Shown here: positions 7,796-15,229 of the stretch, in pieces | How positions within the stretch are numbered: position 1 is the stretch's first letter | How the letters are laid out: the number at the start of each line of letters is the position of its first letter | Assembly (NCBI GenBank): GCA_947313935.1 | Contig: CAMZNW010000057.1 | Coordinates: 1 to 15,311 of the forward strand | Length of the DNA stretch: 15,311 nt | Direction: 5' to 3' | Source: an uncultured Mollicutes bacterium | Lineage (GTDB): Bacteria > Bacillota_I > Bacilli_A > UBA3375 | The notes under the pieces: generated by a model | Databases searched by the model: none | What the model was told of the DNA's origin: nothing | The model's input: only the letters and a program-made list of their open reading frames with translations | Made by a program: the position numbers and the translations under genes

Positions 7796-7857
7796 CCTCA
7801 CTTTATAATATTATATCATTTAAGTTCACTTTTATGATATAATATTATAAAGTGAGG
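7796..7857. promoter_or_regulatory. Perfect inverted-repeat divergent promoter
   Basis: Two 24-nt arms (7796-7819 and 7834-7857) are exact reverse complements, separated by 14 nt. Each arm carries, in its own direction, an extended -10 (TGATATAAT; TATAAT at 7838-7843 on plus and 7815-7810 on minus) and GTGAGG, the SD of the gene it drives. The two genes therefore have identical promoter cores and leaders, and each -35 region falls inside the other arm, so the two promoters should compete for polymerase or answer to the same repressor. Confidence 0.8.
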
Positions 7858-7863
7858 AGTTTT

Positions 7864-7998
7864 ATGGATATTTATCATGCAATACTTTCAATATTATTAG
7901 CATATTTATTATATTATTTTATTACTAAATCTATTAAGTCTTTTTTTAAATTTTTTTTAATTTTAATCATTGCCTATTTAATTTATGGACAATTTTAA
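7864..7998 (+). CDS. 44-aa membrane peptide
   Basis: ATG 7864 with SD GAGGAG (7854-7859) and the promoter in the right arm of the inverted repeat; TAA at 7996-7998, followed by a strong terminator. The sequence is two hydrophobic segments (about residues 5-20 and 27-42) around a basic T-K-S-I-K-S turn, i.e. a small helical hairpin. It has a complete transcription unit of its own. I do not recognise it. Small hydrophobic hairpin peptides include membrane-stress modulators and type I toxins, but there is no visible antisense RNA, so no function is claimed. Confidence 0.65.
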   Translation: MDIYHAILSILLAYLLYYFITKSIKSFFKFFLILIIAYLIYGQF

Positions 7999-8025
7999 TA
8001 GATATTTAGTATCGTATTTTATGTG

Positions 8026-8063
8026 AAAAAAATTAAGTTATATCAAAATAACTTAATTTTTTT
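8026..8063. terminator. Bidirectional terminator
   Basis: A perfect 16-bp stem (8026-8041 with 8048-8063), core ATTAAGTTAT/ATAACTTAAT, loop of 6 nt, flanked by A and T runs that provide U-tracts both ways. It lies between the convergent 44-aa gene and the glucosyltransferase gene (stop at 8068). Confidence 0.9.
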
Positions 8064-8067
8064 ATTT

Positions 8068-9558
8068 TTACTGTAATTTTTCTCCTATTTTCACTATAAA
8101 AGTTCCATTATCTTTGTATATATATCCTTTTTTAGGAAAAGATGGTGCATCATTAAACTTTTGTTCATCAATAGATTCTGTTTCATTAAAAGGCTCATAA
8201 TTTATTTTTAACCCATAAAATTGAAGAAGACTATTAATACGTAGATCTTGATCCTTATCTTTTGTCAATGCTACTGGAAAAATATAATTAGCTTTTCTAA
8301 TATTAAACATTCCTTCCTGATGAAACTTAAAATTATCATTTTTAGCTATTGTACCTTTAAAATTCACTTTACTATCTTTCGTATAATCTTTAGTTGCAGC
8401 TAAATCAAAAGATATTTTAGATATGAAACGTTCTGTATTTTTTGTAATATTAACTTCTTGTACAGTACTTACATTGTAAAGAACTATATTATTATATACC
8501 ATTACTACTAACAACATTATAATAATACTTGAAATTTTTTTATTGTTGATTTTATCACTAATTATTATAACACCTAAGAAAAATGCTAATATCCCAAAAT
8601 TAAAATAATAAGAAGAAAAATCTCCTATTGGTGTAAGACTAGTTATTATATAAATTGAATATATTGATGGTATAAATAATATTAATAAAATTAATGCTTT
8701 TAATTTATTTTCTCCTTTTATTAAAAAAACATATATATAAGTAAATAAACTCATTATTATTATTATTTCTGTTCCATGATGATAATTAAAATATAAAGCA
8801 TTTCCAGATATAAATGTCCAAAAATATTTATATGTATCTAAAATATTGATCGGTAAATTTATAATTGCTTGATAAAAATCAAATCTATCATTTTCTACAT
8901 TAAATATTATAAATATTATACTTTCAATACCATAATATATTATCATTGCTAATACAATGAGTGAAATTTTTTTCATAATTTCTGAAATATTAATTTTCAT
9001 TTCACTATTTTTAATTAAATAATACAAAATAAATAACCCCATTAGTATTGATATAAAGACTTGATATATACTTAAAGAAAAAATTATTAATCCTACTCCA
9101 ATAATATTACTCTTGATATCTTCTTTTAAAATATAATATAATGACATTATCATAATTGCCATTCCAATACAATATAATGAAAATTTAGTTCCATATCCTA
9201 AAAAAAAGCTCATTAATGGAAAAGTTAAAATTGTTGTATATATTAATATTTTTTGATGTTCTTTATTAAGATTAAATATTTTTAAAATATATTTTCCTGC
9301 TACTAATAAACTACCTATTGCAATAATTAAATTTAATATATACAATGAAAAATTTGCATATAAAATGTTTTGTAATGGTTCCAAACTAAAGCGACCATTA
9401 CTTGTAGGTGAAAAAAATCCATTCATTGGTAAATATAATATTCCATCGTTATTATATACTATCGTTGTAAATGCCATTGCATAAGTAGCAATTATTACTA
9501 CCAGTATTATTGATTTTGTATATTTACCTTTTCTTATTTCGTTAATTATTTCAATCAT
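8068..9558 (-). CDS. GT-C membrane glucosyltransferase, Glucos_trans_II-like
   Basis: A 496-aa protein with about ten membrane helices between residues 15 and 361 and a soluble C-terminal domain (about 365-496). The first outer loop holds N-N-D-G (36-39) and, after TM1, P-T-S-N-G-R-F-S-L-E-P (51-61), which match the acidic residue and GR motif of GtrII-type (PF14264-like) enzymes. The C-terminus F-P-K-K-G-Y-I-Y-K-D-N-G also resembles that family. Such enzymes transfer glucose from an undecaprenyl-phosphate carrier to surface polysaccharide outside the membrane. No flippase or bactoprenol glucosyltransferase (GtrA/GtrB) is adjacent, so the acceptor is unknown. SD AAGGAG (9563-9568). It stands alone as a transcription unit. 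Confidence 0.72.
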   Translation of the reverse strand: MIEIINEIRKGKYTKSIILVVIIATYAMAFTTIVYNNDGILYLPMNGFFSPTSNGRFSLEPLQNILYANFSLYILNLIIAIGSLLVAGKYILKIFNLNKEHQKILIYTTILTFPLMSFFLGYGTKFSLYCIGMAIMIMSLYYILKEDIKSNIIGVGLIIFSLSIYQVFISILMGLFILYYLIKNSEMKINISEIMKKISLIVLAMIIYYGIESIIFIIFNVENDRFDFYQAIINLPINILDTYKYFWTFISGNALYFNYHHGTEIIIIMSLFTYIYVFLIKGENKLKALILLILFIPSIYSIYIITSLTPIGDFSSYYFNFGILAFFLGVIIISDKINNKKISSIIIMLLVVMVYNNIVLYNVSTVQEVNITKNTERFISKISFDLAATKDYTKDSKVNFKGTIAKNDNFKFHQEGMFNIRKANYIFPVALTKDKDQDLRINSLLQFYGLKINYEPFNETESIDEQKFNDAPSFPKKGYIYKDNGTFIVKIGEKLQ

Positions 9559-9580
9559 TTTTCTCCTTTATTATAATTTT

Positions 9581-9589
9581 ATTATAACA
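9581..9589 (-). promoter_or_regulatory. Extended -10 of the glucosyltransferase gene
   Basis: TGTTATAAT on the minus strand, 23 nt upstream of the ATG, with the SD between. There is no convincing -35, as is common for extended -10 promoters. Confidence 0.5.
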
Positions 9590-9666
9590 TATAATTCTTT
9601 TAAATTTTGATATAATGTTGAACATACATTGAAATACCAAGTAGAATGTTTTAACTACTAATTTGA

Positions 9667-9755
9667 TAAAATATTTACACAAAAAATATTCATATTATAC
9701 CATTTAAATAAACCTAAAATATTTACACAAAAAACATTCATATTATACCATTTAA
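9667..9755. repeat. Tandem repeat of 41-bp units, 48-bp period
   Basis: Unit 1 (9667-9707) and unit 2 (9715-9755) agree at 40 of 41 positions (T/C at the 21st base), separated by 7 nt. On the minus strand each contains GGTATAATATG, a consensus -10 box, so the pair may be duplicated promoter-like or protein-binding elements. Confidence 0.9.
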
Positions 9756-9952
9756 TAATTCACAAATGACAACTAATTAAAGTTTATTATTAAAAAAATT
9801 TGTATTATCAAAAAATTACTGATACCTTAGATGTTTAAAACCGATAATTTATAATGAATTTAAGTAGAATAGTCCCATAAATATTCTAAGTATTGAAAAT
9901 AAATTATTTATCCTTTTTTATTTATTGTAGTATTTTGAAACAATCTAAGGTT

Positions 9953-9993
9953 TATATCATATCTAAATATTAATCAAAAGTACTTTATTTAAA
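9953..9993. repeat. 41-bp direct repeat, copy downstream of htpG
   Basis: Matches 11941-11981 at 36 of 41 positions in the same orientation, so htpG lies between the two copies. It begins TATATCA and contains TAAATATTAAT, with AAAAGTA shortly after. Confidence 0.6.
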
Positions 9994-10027
9994 GTAATGT
10001 TAATTTCTAAATTTATATAAAATTAAA

Positions 10028-10055
10028 AAAACTATTATAAAATAATAATAGTTTT
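10028..10055 (-). terminator. htpG terminator
   Basis: An 11-bp stem (AAAACTATTAT at 10028-10038 with 10045-10055), 6-nt loop, followed on the minus strand by a T-tract. It starts 13 nt after the htpG stop. Confidence 0.75.
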
Positions 10056-10068
10056 AATACATTATTTA

Positions 10069-11907
10069 TTATTGTTCATTGCTAATAATTAAATCATTTA
10101 ATAATCGTGCATGTTCAACAGGATTATCTATTGTCAAACCTTCAATCAACATTGCTTGATCAAGTAATAATTGTGCATATTTTTCTATATTATTAGATTT
10201 TTCTAACGTTTTAAATAACACATGTTTTGGATTTATTTCTAATATTTTTTCAATATTAAAATCATTATTTGGCATTTGAGCTAAAATTTTCTCTTGTTCA
10301 ATTGATATATCATTATCATTTACAATACATACAGCCACATTTTCTAATTTATTAGTTAAACGAACATCTTTGATTTTTCCATCAAGTGCATTTTTAATAG
10401 TTGTTAAAATATCTTTATTATCTTCTGATAATTTTTCCATTTCTTCTTTTTCTTCTTTTGTATCTAAATCAGCTGTTAATATTGATTTAAATTCATGTTC
10501 TTCATAATTATTCATTACTTGAATAGCAAATTCATCAACATCATTAGTAAAATATAATACTTCAATATTTTTATCTTTTATTTTTTCCATAATTGGCATT
10601 TGTTTGATTTTATCAATTGATTCACCAGCAATATAATAAATCTCTTTTTGTTCTGGATTATTAATAATATATTCTGCTAATGTTGAATATTTATCTTCTT
10701 TTGAAGTTTTAAACATAATTAAATTTTTCAATTCTTCAACATTTTCTCCATAATTATCATAAACACCAAACATTAAAGTACGACCAAATTCTTCATAAAA
10801 TAATTCATATTCTTCACGTTTTTTACTTTGAATTTTAAGTAATTCTTTTTTAATTTTACTTTTTACAGTTTTTTTAATTTTTTCTACTACATGATCTTGT
10901 TGTAACATTTCACGTGATATATTTAAAGACAAATCTTCACTATCAATTAAACCTTTTGCAAAATTATAATAATCTGGTAATAAATATTCTACATTACTAT
11001 CAATTAAAATTCCTTTACAATATAAATCTAATCCTTTTTTGAAAGTTGGTGTTTGATAATCAAATGATTTTTTAGCAGGCAAATAAACTAACATATCCAT
11101 ATTCATTTTACCTTCACTTTTAGAATGAATAACACTCATTGGTGGATTAAAATCATAATATGAATTACGATAAAACTCTTCATACTCTTCTTTTTTAATA
11201 TCTTGTTTAGCTTTTTTCCATATTGCAATTTGACTATTAATAGTTGTTAATTCAAAATTAACGATTTCCTTATCATCTTCACCAGTTGTTGTAACTTCTT
11301 TTAAAATTTGGATTGGATATTTTACATAATCTGAATGTTTTTTAATTAATCCTTCAATAACATTAATATCTAAGTATTGTTTAAAATCATCTCCACTTTT
11401 TATATGTAATATAATTTTAGTACCTACTTCTACATTTTCTTCTTCATTAATTTCATAACTATCTATTCCATTACTTGTCCATTTATAACCTTTATCATCT
11501 TCTTTTTTAGTATATACTTCTACTGCATCTGCTACTATAAATGAAGAATAAAAACCAACTCCAAATTGTCCAATAATATCATTTGTATCTTTCTCTTCTA
11601 ATTCTTCTAAAAATTCTTTACTTCCAGAATGAGCAATTGTCCCTAGATTTTGTTCTAATTCTTCATAATTCATTCCAATACCTGTATCTGTAATAATAAG
11701 AGTTTTTTCTTCAGTATCAACATCAATTACAATTGAATTTGTAGTATCCCCTACTATTTTTGATTGGATTTTAAAAAATTCTTTTTTATCCAATGCATCT
11801 GATGCATTAGATATTAATTCTCTTAAAAAAATATCTTTATTTGAATAAATTGAATTAATCATTAAATTTAATAATTGTTTTGATTCTGTTTTGAATTCTT
11901 TTTTCAT
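10069..11907 (-). CDS. htpG: Molecular chaperone HtpG (Hsp90)
   Basis: A 612-aa bacterial Hsp90, close to the normal ~620 aa. Cytosolic ATP-dependent chaperone of the GHKL superfamily. The ATP-binding motifs are all present: Y-S-N-K-D-I-F-L-R-E-L-I-S-N-A-S-D-A (21-38, with the catalytic Glu and metal-binding Asn), D-T-G-I-G-M (74-79), N-L-G-T-I-A-H-S-G-S (87-96) and G-Q-F-G-V-G-F-Y-S-S-F (113-123). The middle and C-terminal dimerisation domains follow. SD GGAG lies shortly before the ATG, with an extended -10 upstream. I see no CIRCE-type inverted repeat in the leader. It is monocistronic, with its own terminator, between the glucosyltransferase and the bacteriocin cassette. Confidence 0.98.
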   Translation of the reverse strand: MKKEFKTESKQLLNLMINSIYSNKDIFLRELISNASDALDKKEFFKIQSKIVGDTTNSIVIDVDTEEKTLIITDTGIGMNYEELEQNLGTIAHSGSKEFLEELEEKDTNDIIGQFGVGFYSSFIVADAVEVYTKKEDDKGYKWTSNGIDSYEINEEENVEVGTKIILHIKSGDDFKQYLDINVIEGLIKKHSDYVKYPIQILKEVTTTGEDDKEIVNFELTTINSQIAIWKKAKQDIKKEEYEEFYRNSYYDFNPPMSVIHSKSEGKMNMDMLVYLPAKKSFDYQTPTFKKGLDLYCKGILIDSNVEYLLPDYYNFAKGLIDSEDLSLNISREMLQQDHVVEKIKKTVKSKIKKELLKIQSKKREEYELFYEEFGRTLMFGVYDNYGENVEELKNLIMFKTSKEDKYSTLAEYIINNPEQKEIYYIAGESIDKIKQMPIMEKIKDKNIEVLYFTNDVDEFAIQVMNNYEEHEFKSILTADLDTKEEKEEMEKLSEDNKDILTTIKNALDGKIKDVRLTNKLENVAVCIVNDNDISIEQEKILAQMPNNDFNIEKILEINPKHVLFKTLEKSNNIEKYAQLLLDQAMLIEGLTIDNPVEHARLLNDLIISNEQ

Positions 11908-11938
11908 ATCTCTCCTTTTTTAATTGCTTATATATTTT

Positions 11939-11947
11939 ATTATATCA
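11939..11947 (-). promoter_or_regulatory. Extended -10 of htpG
   Basis: TGATATAAT on the minus strand about 32 nt before the ATG, the same extended -10 form seen at the 7796-7857 inverted repeat. It overlaps the upstream copy of the 41-bp direct repeat. Confidence 0.5.
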
Positions 11948-11981
11948 CATTTAAATATTAATGAAAAGTATTTTATATAAA
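11941..11981. repeat. 41-bp direct repeat, copy upstream of htpG
   Basis: The second copy of the repeat at 9953-9993 (36 of 41 identical). It overlaps the htpG promoter, so the other copy may be a promoter-region fragment left downstream of the gene. Confidence 0.6.
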
Positions 11982-12096
11982 AATTATTAATAAGAATACT
12001 ATCAAAATATACCCTAATTATCTTAAATATAATCATATATCTAATTAAATTTATATTACCATTTATAATGAAAACATTAATTTTATAGTTTTAAAT

Positions 12097-12217
12097 AAAA
12101 AGAAATCCCATAAGAGACTTCTTTTACATTTATCCTTATAAATTTATTATTCTACTACATTTCTCAACTAACTCATGATCATGTGTTACCATGATAACAG
12201 TTTTACCTTGTTCATTT
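12097..12217. repeat. Long direct repeat, copy 1 (ATPase 3' end and terminator)
   Basis: Matches 15191-15311 at 119 of 121 positions, at a constant offset of 3094 bp. The only differences (at 12106 and 12115) lie in the terminator hairpin; the coding part is identical. Confidence 0.97.
12099..12124 (-). terminator. Terminator of the ABC transporter operon
   Basis: On the minus strand an 11-bp stem with two G-U pairs (AAAGAAGTCTC ... GGGATTTCTTT), 4-nt loop TTAT, followed by a T-rich tract. It starts 11 nt after the ATPase stop. Confidence 0.8.
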
Positions 12218-12774
12218 AACTCCAACAATAAATTAAATATTATCCATTTATTTTCTTCATCTAATGAACCTGTTGGTTCATCAGCTAAAATTATATTAGA
12301 TGGCTTTAATATAGCACGTCCAATTGCTACACGTTGTTGTTGACCTCCACTTAATGTATAAATTTTTCTTTTCTCTAAACCATCTAATCCTAATTTTTTC
12401 AAAGTTTCTATTATGTTTTTTTGCTTTTCTTTTTTTGTTAATTTAGTAAACTTTAAAGCTATTAATAAATTATATTCAACTGTTTCATTATCAATTAAAG
12501 CATAATTTTGGAATAAATATGTTATTTCTTTACTCAAAATTTTCCTAATTATTTTAGGTGCATATTTTTTTATTTCTTTTCCATTTATCTCTACATATCC
12601 ATTATCAGGTTTTTCAAGTAAGCCAATTATATTTAATAACGTTGATTTACCACATCCACTTTGCCCAGTGATTGCTGTCATTTCTCCTTCATTAAATGTC
12701 ATATCTAAATTTTCAAACAATTTATTATTTTCAAAACACTTTGTGATTTGTTTTAATTTTATTATTTCATTCAT
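12136..12774 (-). CDS. ABC transporter ATPase, lactococcin-972 group
   Basis: A 212-aa ATPase energising the permease encoded just upstream. All motifs are intact: Walker A G-Q-S-G-C-G-K-S-T (37-45), Q-loop F-Q-N (88-90), signature L-S-G-G-Q-Q-Q-R (141-148), Walker B I-I-L-A-D-E-P-T-G (161-169) and switch His in V-T-H-D-H (196-200). It is of the MacB/LolD class and short, as are the 'putative bacteriocin export ABC transporter, lactococcin 972 group' proteins. The ATG at 12774 overlaps the permease stop by 8 nt (ATGAATGA), with SD AAAGGAG inside the permease gene, so the two are translationally coupled. A second gene with an identical 3' end begins to appear at the right edge. Confidence 0.93.
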   Translation of the reverse strand: MNEIIKLKQITKCFENNKLFENLDMTFNEGEMTAITGQSGCGKSTLLNIIGLLEKPDNGYVEINGKEIKKYAPKIIRKILSKEITYLFQNYALIDNETVEYNLLIALKFTKLTKKEKQKNIIETLKKLGLDGLEKRKIYTLSGGQQQRVAIGRAILKPSNIILADEPTGSLDEENKWIIFNLLLELNEQGKTVIMVTHDHELVEKCSRIINL

Positions 12775-14791
12775 TTTTCTCCTTTAATAAACCTAATAAC
12801 TTTTTATTTAGTACGTTATTTAAAATAATATAACTTATGATCATTTCTAACATATATAGTGTCACTACAATTAATTTAGCAAGTGGGTCACTCATTAATA
12901 TTATTAAGGTAATATATTCTATAATTATAATAATAAAATAATTACTAAATATTTGTTCTATACTATACCCATTTAATTTCTTTATTATATTATTTTTTAA
13001 TTTTAAATCAATATAAATTATAATACTATTAACGATAATCATAATTATAATTATTAATTCAATTAGAAAACTAAACAATAATATTTCAACACTTATTTTA
13101 TCATTAAGATATATTGCTAAATAATAATCAGATATTGAATCTACACTTGTAATAACATCATCCAATTCACTCTTTTTAAAAAAAGGTAATAATTCTTTAT
13201 AAGGATCATTTGTTTTAGTTGGAATATAAATCATTTTATTTAGAAATTTTGCTATTGAATTCGTTTCAACAATATTTTTATTAGGATCATAAATTTCATT
13301 ACTAGGATTATAAATAAATGTTGGATTAGTAATATATTCTGAAGTAAATGGATCATATGATTTGAATTTTTTATTTCCATTATATATTACTATGTTTACA
13401 TCTTCATCTATATATGCTTTTTCTTTTGTTTTTTTTACTATTTCTTTTTGTTTTTCAGCAAATTTATTTGATATGAAAAAGTTAATTTTATTTTGTGAAA
13501 CTTCACCAGATACAATTTCTAATTTGCTTTTTTTCAAATAATTTTTGTTTACTGTTGCATAACAATAACTTGAATTTGCTTGACAAGGTGTTTTCATATC
13601 TTTACTAAAATTACGATAATTTACAGTGTCAAATAAAATAATTTCTTTTTCTTTATTCAAATCACCATATAATTTTTCAAAATTTTCAGCTTTTTCATAT
13701 TCTTCATAAGGACTTACACCACTATACAATGTAACATAATTATTAGCAGTATCTCCTATTGGTATTTTATCAAGTTCCTTTTTAGCAGTTTCAAATGAAT
13801 TTAAACTCTCCAAACTTATTTGAATTAATAAATATAAAAATATAAGTTTAAAAACTGTACTTATTATAAACAATATTTTCTTTTGATTTTTACCTTTTAA
13901 TGACTCTACTGAAATATTTTTCACTCCGAATAAAAACTCTAATATTATATAAATTATGACTACTAGTATCATTAGTAAACTTAATTTTAACATTATATTT
14001 AATAATAAGTTAACACTTGCATAAAAATCAAAACATAATAGTGCAACAAAACTAATACTACCTACTATTAATAAACTCTCTAATAAAGTTTTTACTAATT
14101 TTTTCAATGTATCTTGATAAATATTTTTTTTAGCATATCCATTCATTAATTTAATATTTGAATATTTTCTATTGTTTAATATAAACATAATCAATAACAT
14201 AATTATAATAAATAAATAATAAAATACTACCATATAACTCATACTATTTATACCAAAACCAGGAATAGGATATTTTTTAACTACTATTGATTGTTTCTCT
14301 AAATCTTTTTCAAAGTTTTTTATATTTTCAGACGTTCCATTCAAATAAATCATTGTATCTGATAAATCATTACCATGTAGTTTATCAATTGAATAAGCTT
14401 TATATTCATTAAAAAGTGTTGCTACTTTTAAATAACCAATTTGGTTTTTATCTTTTGACTTTCTAGTCGAAAAATACTCATTATTTTTTGGTACAACATT
14501 TTTAGTACGTTTTATATCCTTCCACACTTGATTATTTTCTGAAATATAAAAACTTTTTTCTATCTTTTTATTAATCATTTTTGTTTTTCCAACTACTAAT
14601 CCAACATTGTTTTCTTTACTACTATTATTAATAATACTCTTTACATCTTTATTATTAGCATTCTCTGTATCTAATGTTATTGAGATATTTGTAGTTTCAA
14701 ACTTTTTATCTAATTCGTAACCTGAAAATCCATAAAATAAAAATGCTAATATTAACATACAAAATATACTACTTTTTTTAATATTCTTCAT
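12767..14791 (-). CDS. Bacteriocin-associated integral membrane protein (ABC permease, DUF1430/TIGR01654-like)
   Basis: A 674-aa permease. One N-terminal helix (about 8-24), an outer domain (about 30-180), four helices (about 184-205, 235-254, 262-290, 305-326), a second outer domain (about 330-565) and three C-terminal helices (about 570-595, 615-635, 638-662). Two FtsX-like coupling motifs follow membrane helices: I-K-L-M-N-G-Y (213-219) and I-I-K-K-L-N-G-Y-S. This duplicated MacB/FtsX-type layout is that of the bacteriocin-associated putative immunity protein family found next to lactococcin 972 genes. In lactococcin-972 clusters the order is bacteriocin, this protein, ATPase, and the same order is seen here. 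Role: export of, or self-protection against, a lactococcin-972-type peptide, which acts on lipid II and septum formation. SD GGAG 5 nt upstream. Intact and apparently functional although the adjacent bacteriocin gene is decayed. Confidence 0.85.
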   Translation of the reverse strand: MKNIKKSSIFCMLILAFLFYGFSGYELDKKFETTNISITLDTENANNKDVKSIINNSSKENNVGLVVGKTKMINKKIEKSFYISENNQVWKDIKRTKNVVPKNNEYFSTRKSKDKNQIGYLKVATLFNEYKAYSIDKLHGNDLSDTMIYLNGTSENIKNFEKDLEKQSIVVKKYPIPGFGINSMSYMVVFYYLFIIIMLLIMFILNNRKYSNIKLMNGYAKKNIYQDTLKKLVKTLLESLLIVGSISFVALLCFDFYASVNLLLNIMLKLSLLMILVVIIYIILEFLFGVKNISVESLKGKNQKKILFIISTVFKLIFLYLLIQISLESLNSFETAKKELDKIPIGDTANNYVTLYSGVSPYEEYEKAENFEKLYGDLNKEKEIILFDTVNYRNFSKDMKTPCQANSSYCYATVNKNYLKKSKLEIVSGEVSQNKINFFISNKFAEKQKEIVKKTKEKAYIDEDVNIVIYNGNKKFKSYDPFTSEYITNPTFIYNPSNEIYDPNKNIVETNSIAKFLNKMIYIPTKTNDPYKELLPFFKKSELDDVITSVDSISDYYLAIYLNDKISVEILLFSFLIELIIIIMIIVNSIIIYIDLKLKNNIIKKLNGYSIEQIFSNYFIIIIIEYITLIILMSDPLAKLIVVTLYMLEMIISYIILNNVLNKKLLGLLKEKNE

Positions 14792-14851
14792 TTTTTCTCC
14801 ATTTATAATAAATAAATTATATAAATATACATAATTTATTTATTATTTTTT

Positions 14852-14880
14852 ATGAAGTTTAAAAAATACTTAAACTTCAT
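14852..14880. other. Hairpin between bacteriocin relic and permease
   Basis: An 11-bp perfect stem (ATGAAGTTTAA with TTAAACTTCAT), 7-nt loop. No T-tract follows on either strand, so it is not a standard terminator. Its place between a bacteriocin gene and its transporter suits an mRNA processing or expression-tuning element (inference). Confidence 0.5.
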
Positions 14881-14895
14881 TTAATATACTGATTA

Positions 14896-15063
14896 TTATG
14901 TATAGTAATTATAATAAACTTTTGCTATATGCAAATTATCCTCTACTAATGAATGGGCTTCGTATCCCTTACTAATATCCCTAGACTTAGAAGATAACTT
15001 ACCAACTTTTGTCGTTGAAGTATGTGTATATAATAAATATCAGGATACTTTTTTAGTATATCA
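14896..15063 (-). pseudogene. Decayed lactococcin-972-family bacteriocin precursor
   Basis: An open stretch of 47 codons (15039-14896, TAA at 14898-14896) encodes a C-terminus ending N-L-H-I-A-K-V-Y-Y-N-Y-Y-T, with S-K-G-Y-E-A ... V-E-D-N-L before it and T-H-T-S-T-T-K-V near its start. From memory, lactococcin 972 has THSATVV, then RAGVWAKATVGRNL, and ends FYYNFW. The G-to-N-L distance is the same in both and the Y-Y-N ending is shared. Upstream the frame is broken by TGA at 15042-15040, TGA at 15063-15061 and TAG at 15069-15067. The two TGA fall where the family tends to have Trp (W ... V-S-W-Y), so TGG to TGA changes are plausible. No signal peptide or SD is recoverable, and codon G+C in the relic is higher than its surroundings. 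It lies directly upstream of the transporter pair, the expected place. Family homology is my reading of a short segment. Confidence 0.6.
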
Positions 15064-15192
15064 TATCTATAAAAAATATAGGATTTTATTATTTGTTTCA
15101 TTATTTTAAAGTGATAGAAGATATATATTACTTTTAGAGTATATATTTCATTATATTATATATAAATTTTATTAAAAGCAACTTTTTTAAAA

Positions 15193-15218
15193 AAAGAAAC
15201 CCCATAAGTGACTTCTTT
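15193..15218 (-). terminator. Terminator of the second transporter cassette
   Basis: Homologous to 12099-12124: stem AAAGAAGTCAC with GGGGTTTCTTT (one A-G mismatch and G-U pairs), loop TTAT, then a T-run stronger than in copy 1. Confidence 0.7.
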
Positions 15219-15229
15219 TACATTTATCC

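Larger units (their letters stand above)
9559..10068. other. 510-bp intergenic region without a convincing gene
   Basis: All frames are broken by frequent stops and I find no RNA gene. It holds, left to right: the glucosyltransferase leader; a plus-strand extended -10 (TTGATATAAT near 9607-9616) with no ORF behind it; a 48-bp tandem repeat (9667-9755); a weak 7-bp hairpin (TAGAATA/TATTCTA, 9865-9888); one copy of a 41-bp direct repeat (9953-9993); and the htpG terminator. Confidence 0.7.
14792..15229. other. 438-bp region between transporter cassettes
   Basis: Contains the permease SD, an 11-bp hairpin (14852-14880), the bacteriocin relic (14896-15063), then about 120 bp of A+T-rich sequence without a convincing ORF, and the terminator of the next cassette. 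The only other ATG-started frame of note (15101-14946, 51 codons) lacks an SD. Confidence 0.7.

Noticed and set aside
6713..7801. GTG 7801 as start of the flavoprotein
   Set aside because: The GTGAGG is better read as the SD for ATG 7792, and nothing SD-like precedes the GTG.
9605..9680. Small RNA from the plus-strand extended -10 near 9610
   Set aside because: Only a -10-like box and a 5-bp hairpin are visible; no terminator or conserved structure supports a transcript.
9667..9755. Possible CRISPR array
   Set aside because: Only two units, a 7-bp spacer and no cas genes.
11908..12135. Possible CIRCE heat-shock operator for htpG
   Set aside because: No 9-bp inverted repeat of the CIRCE type is visible in the leader.
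15040..15063. TGA read as Trp, making the bacteriocin gene intact
   Set aside because: TGA is a genuine stop for several genes in this window (for example at 19-21, 6713-6715 and 12767-12769), and a TAG also interrupts the frame.
14946..15101. 51-aa ORF (minus) in the bacteriocin region
   Set aside because: No SD and unremarkable composition; the overlapping frame ending at 14896 carries the lactococcin-like sequence.
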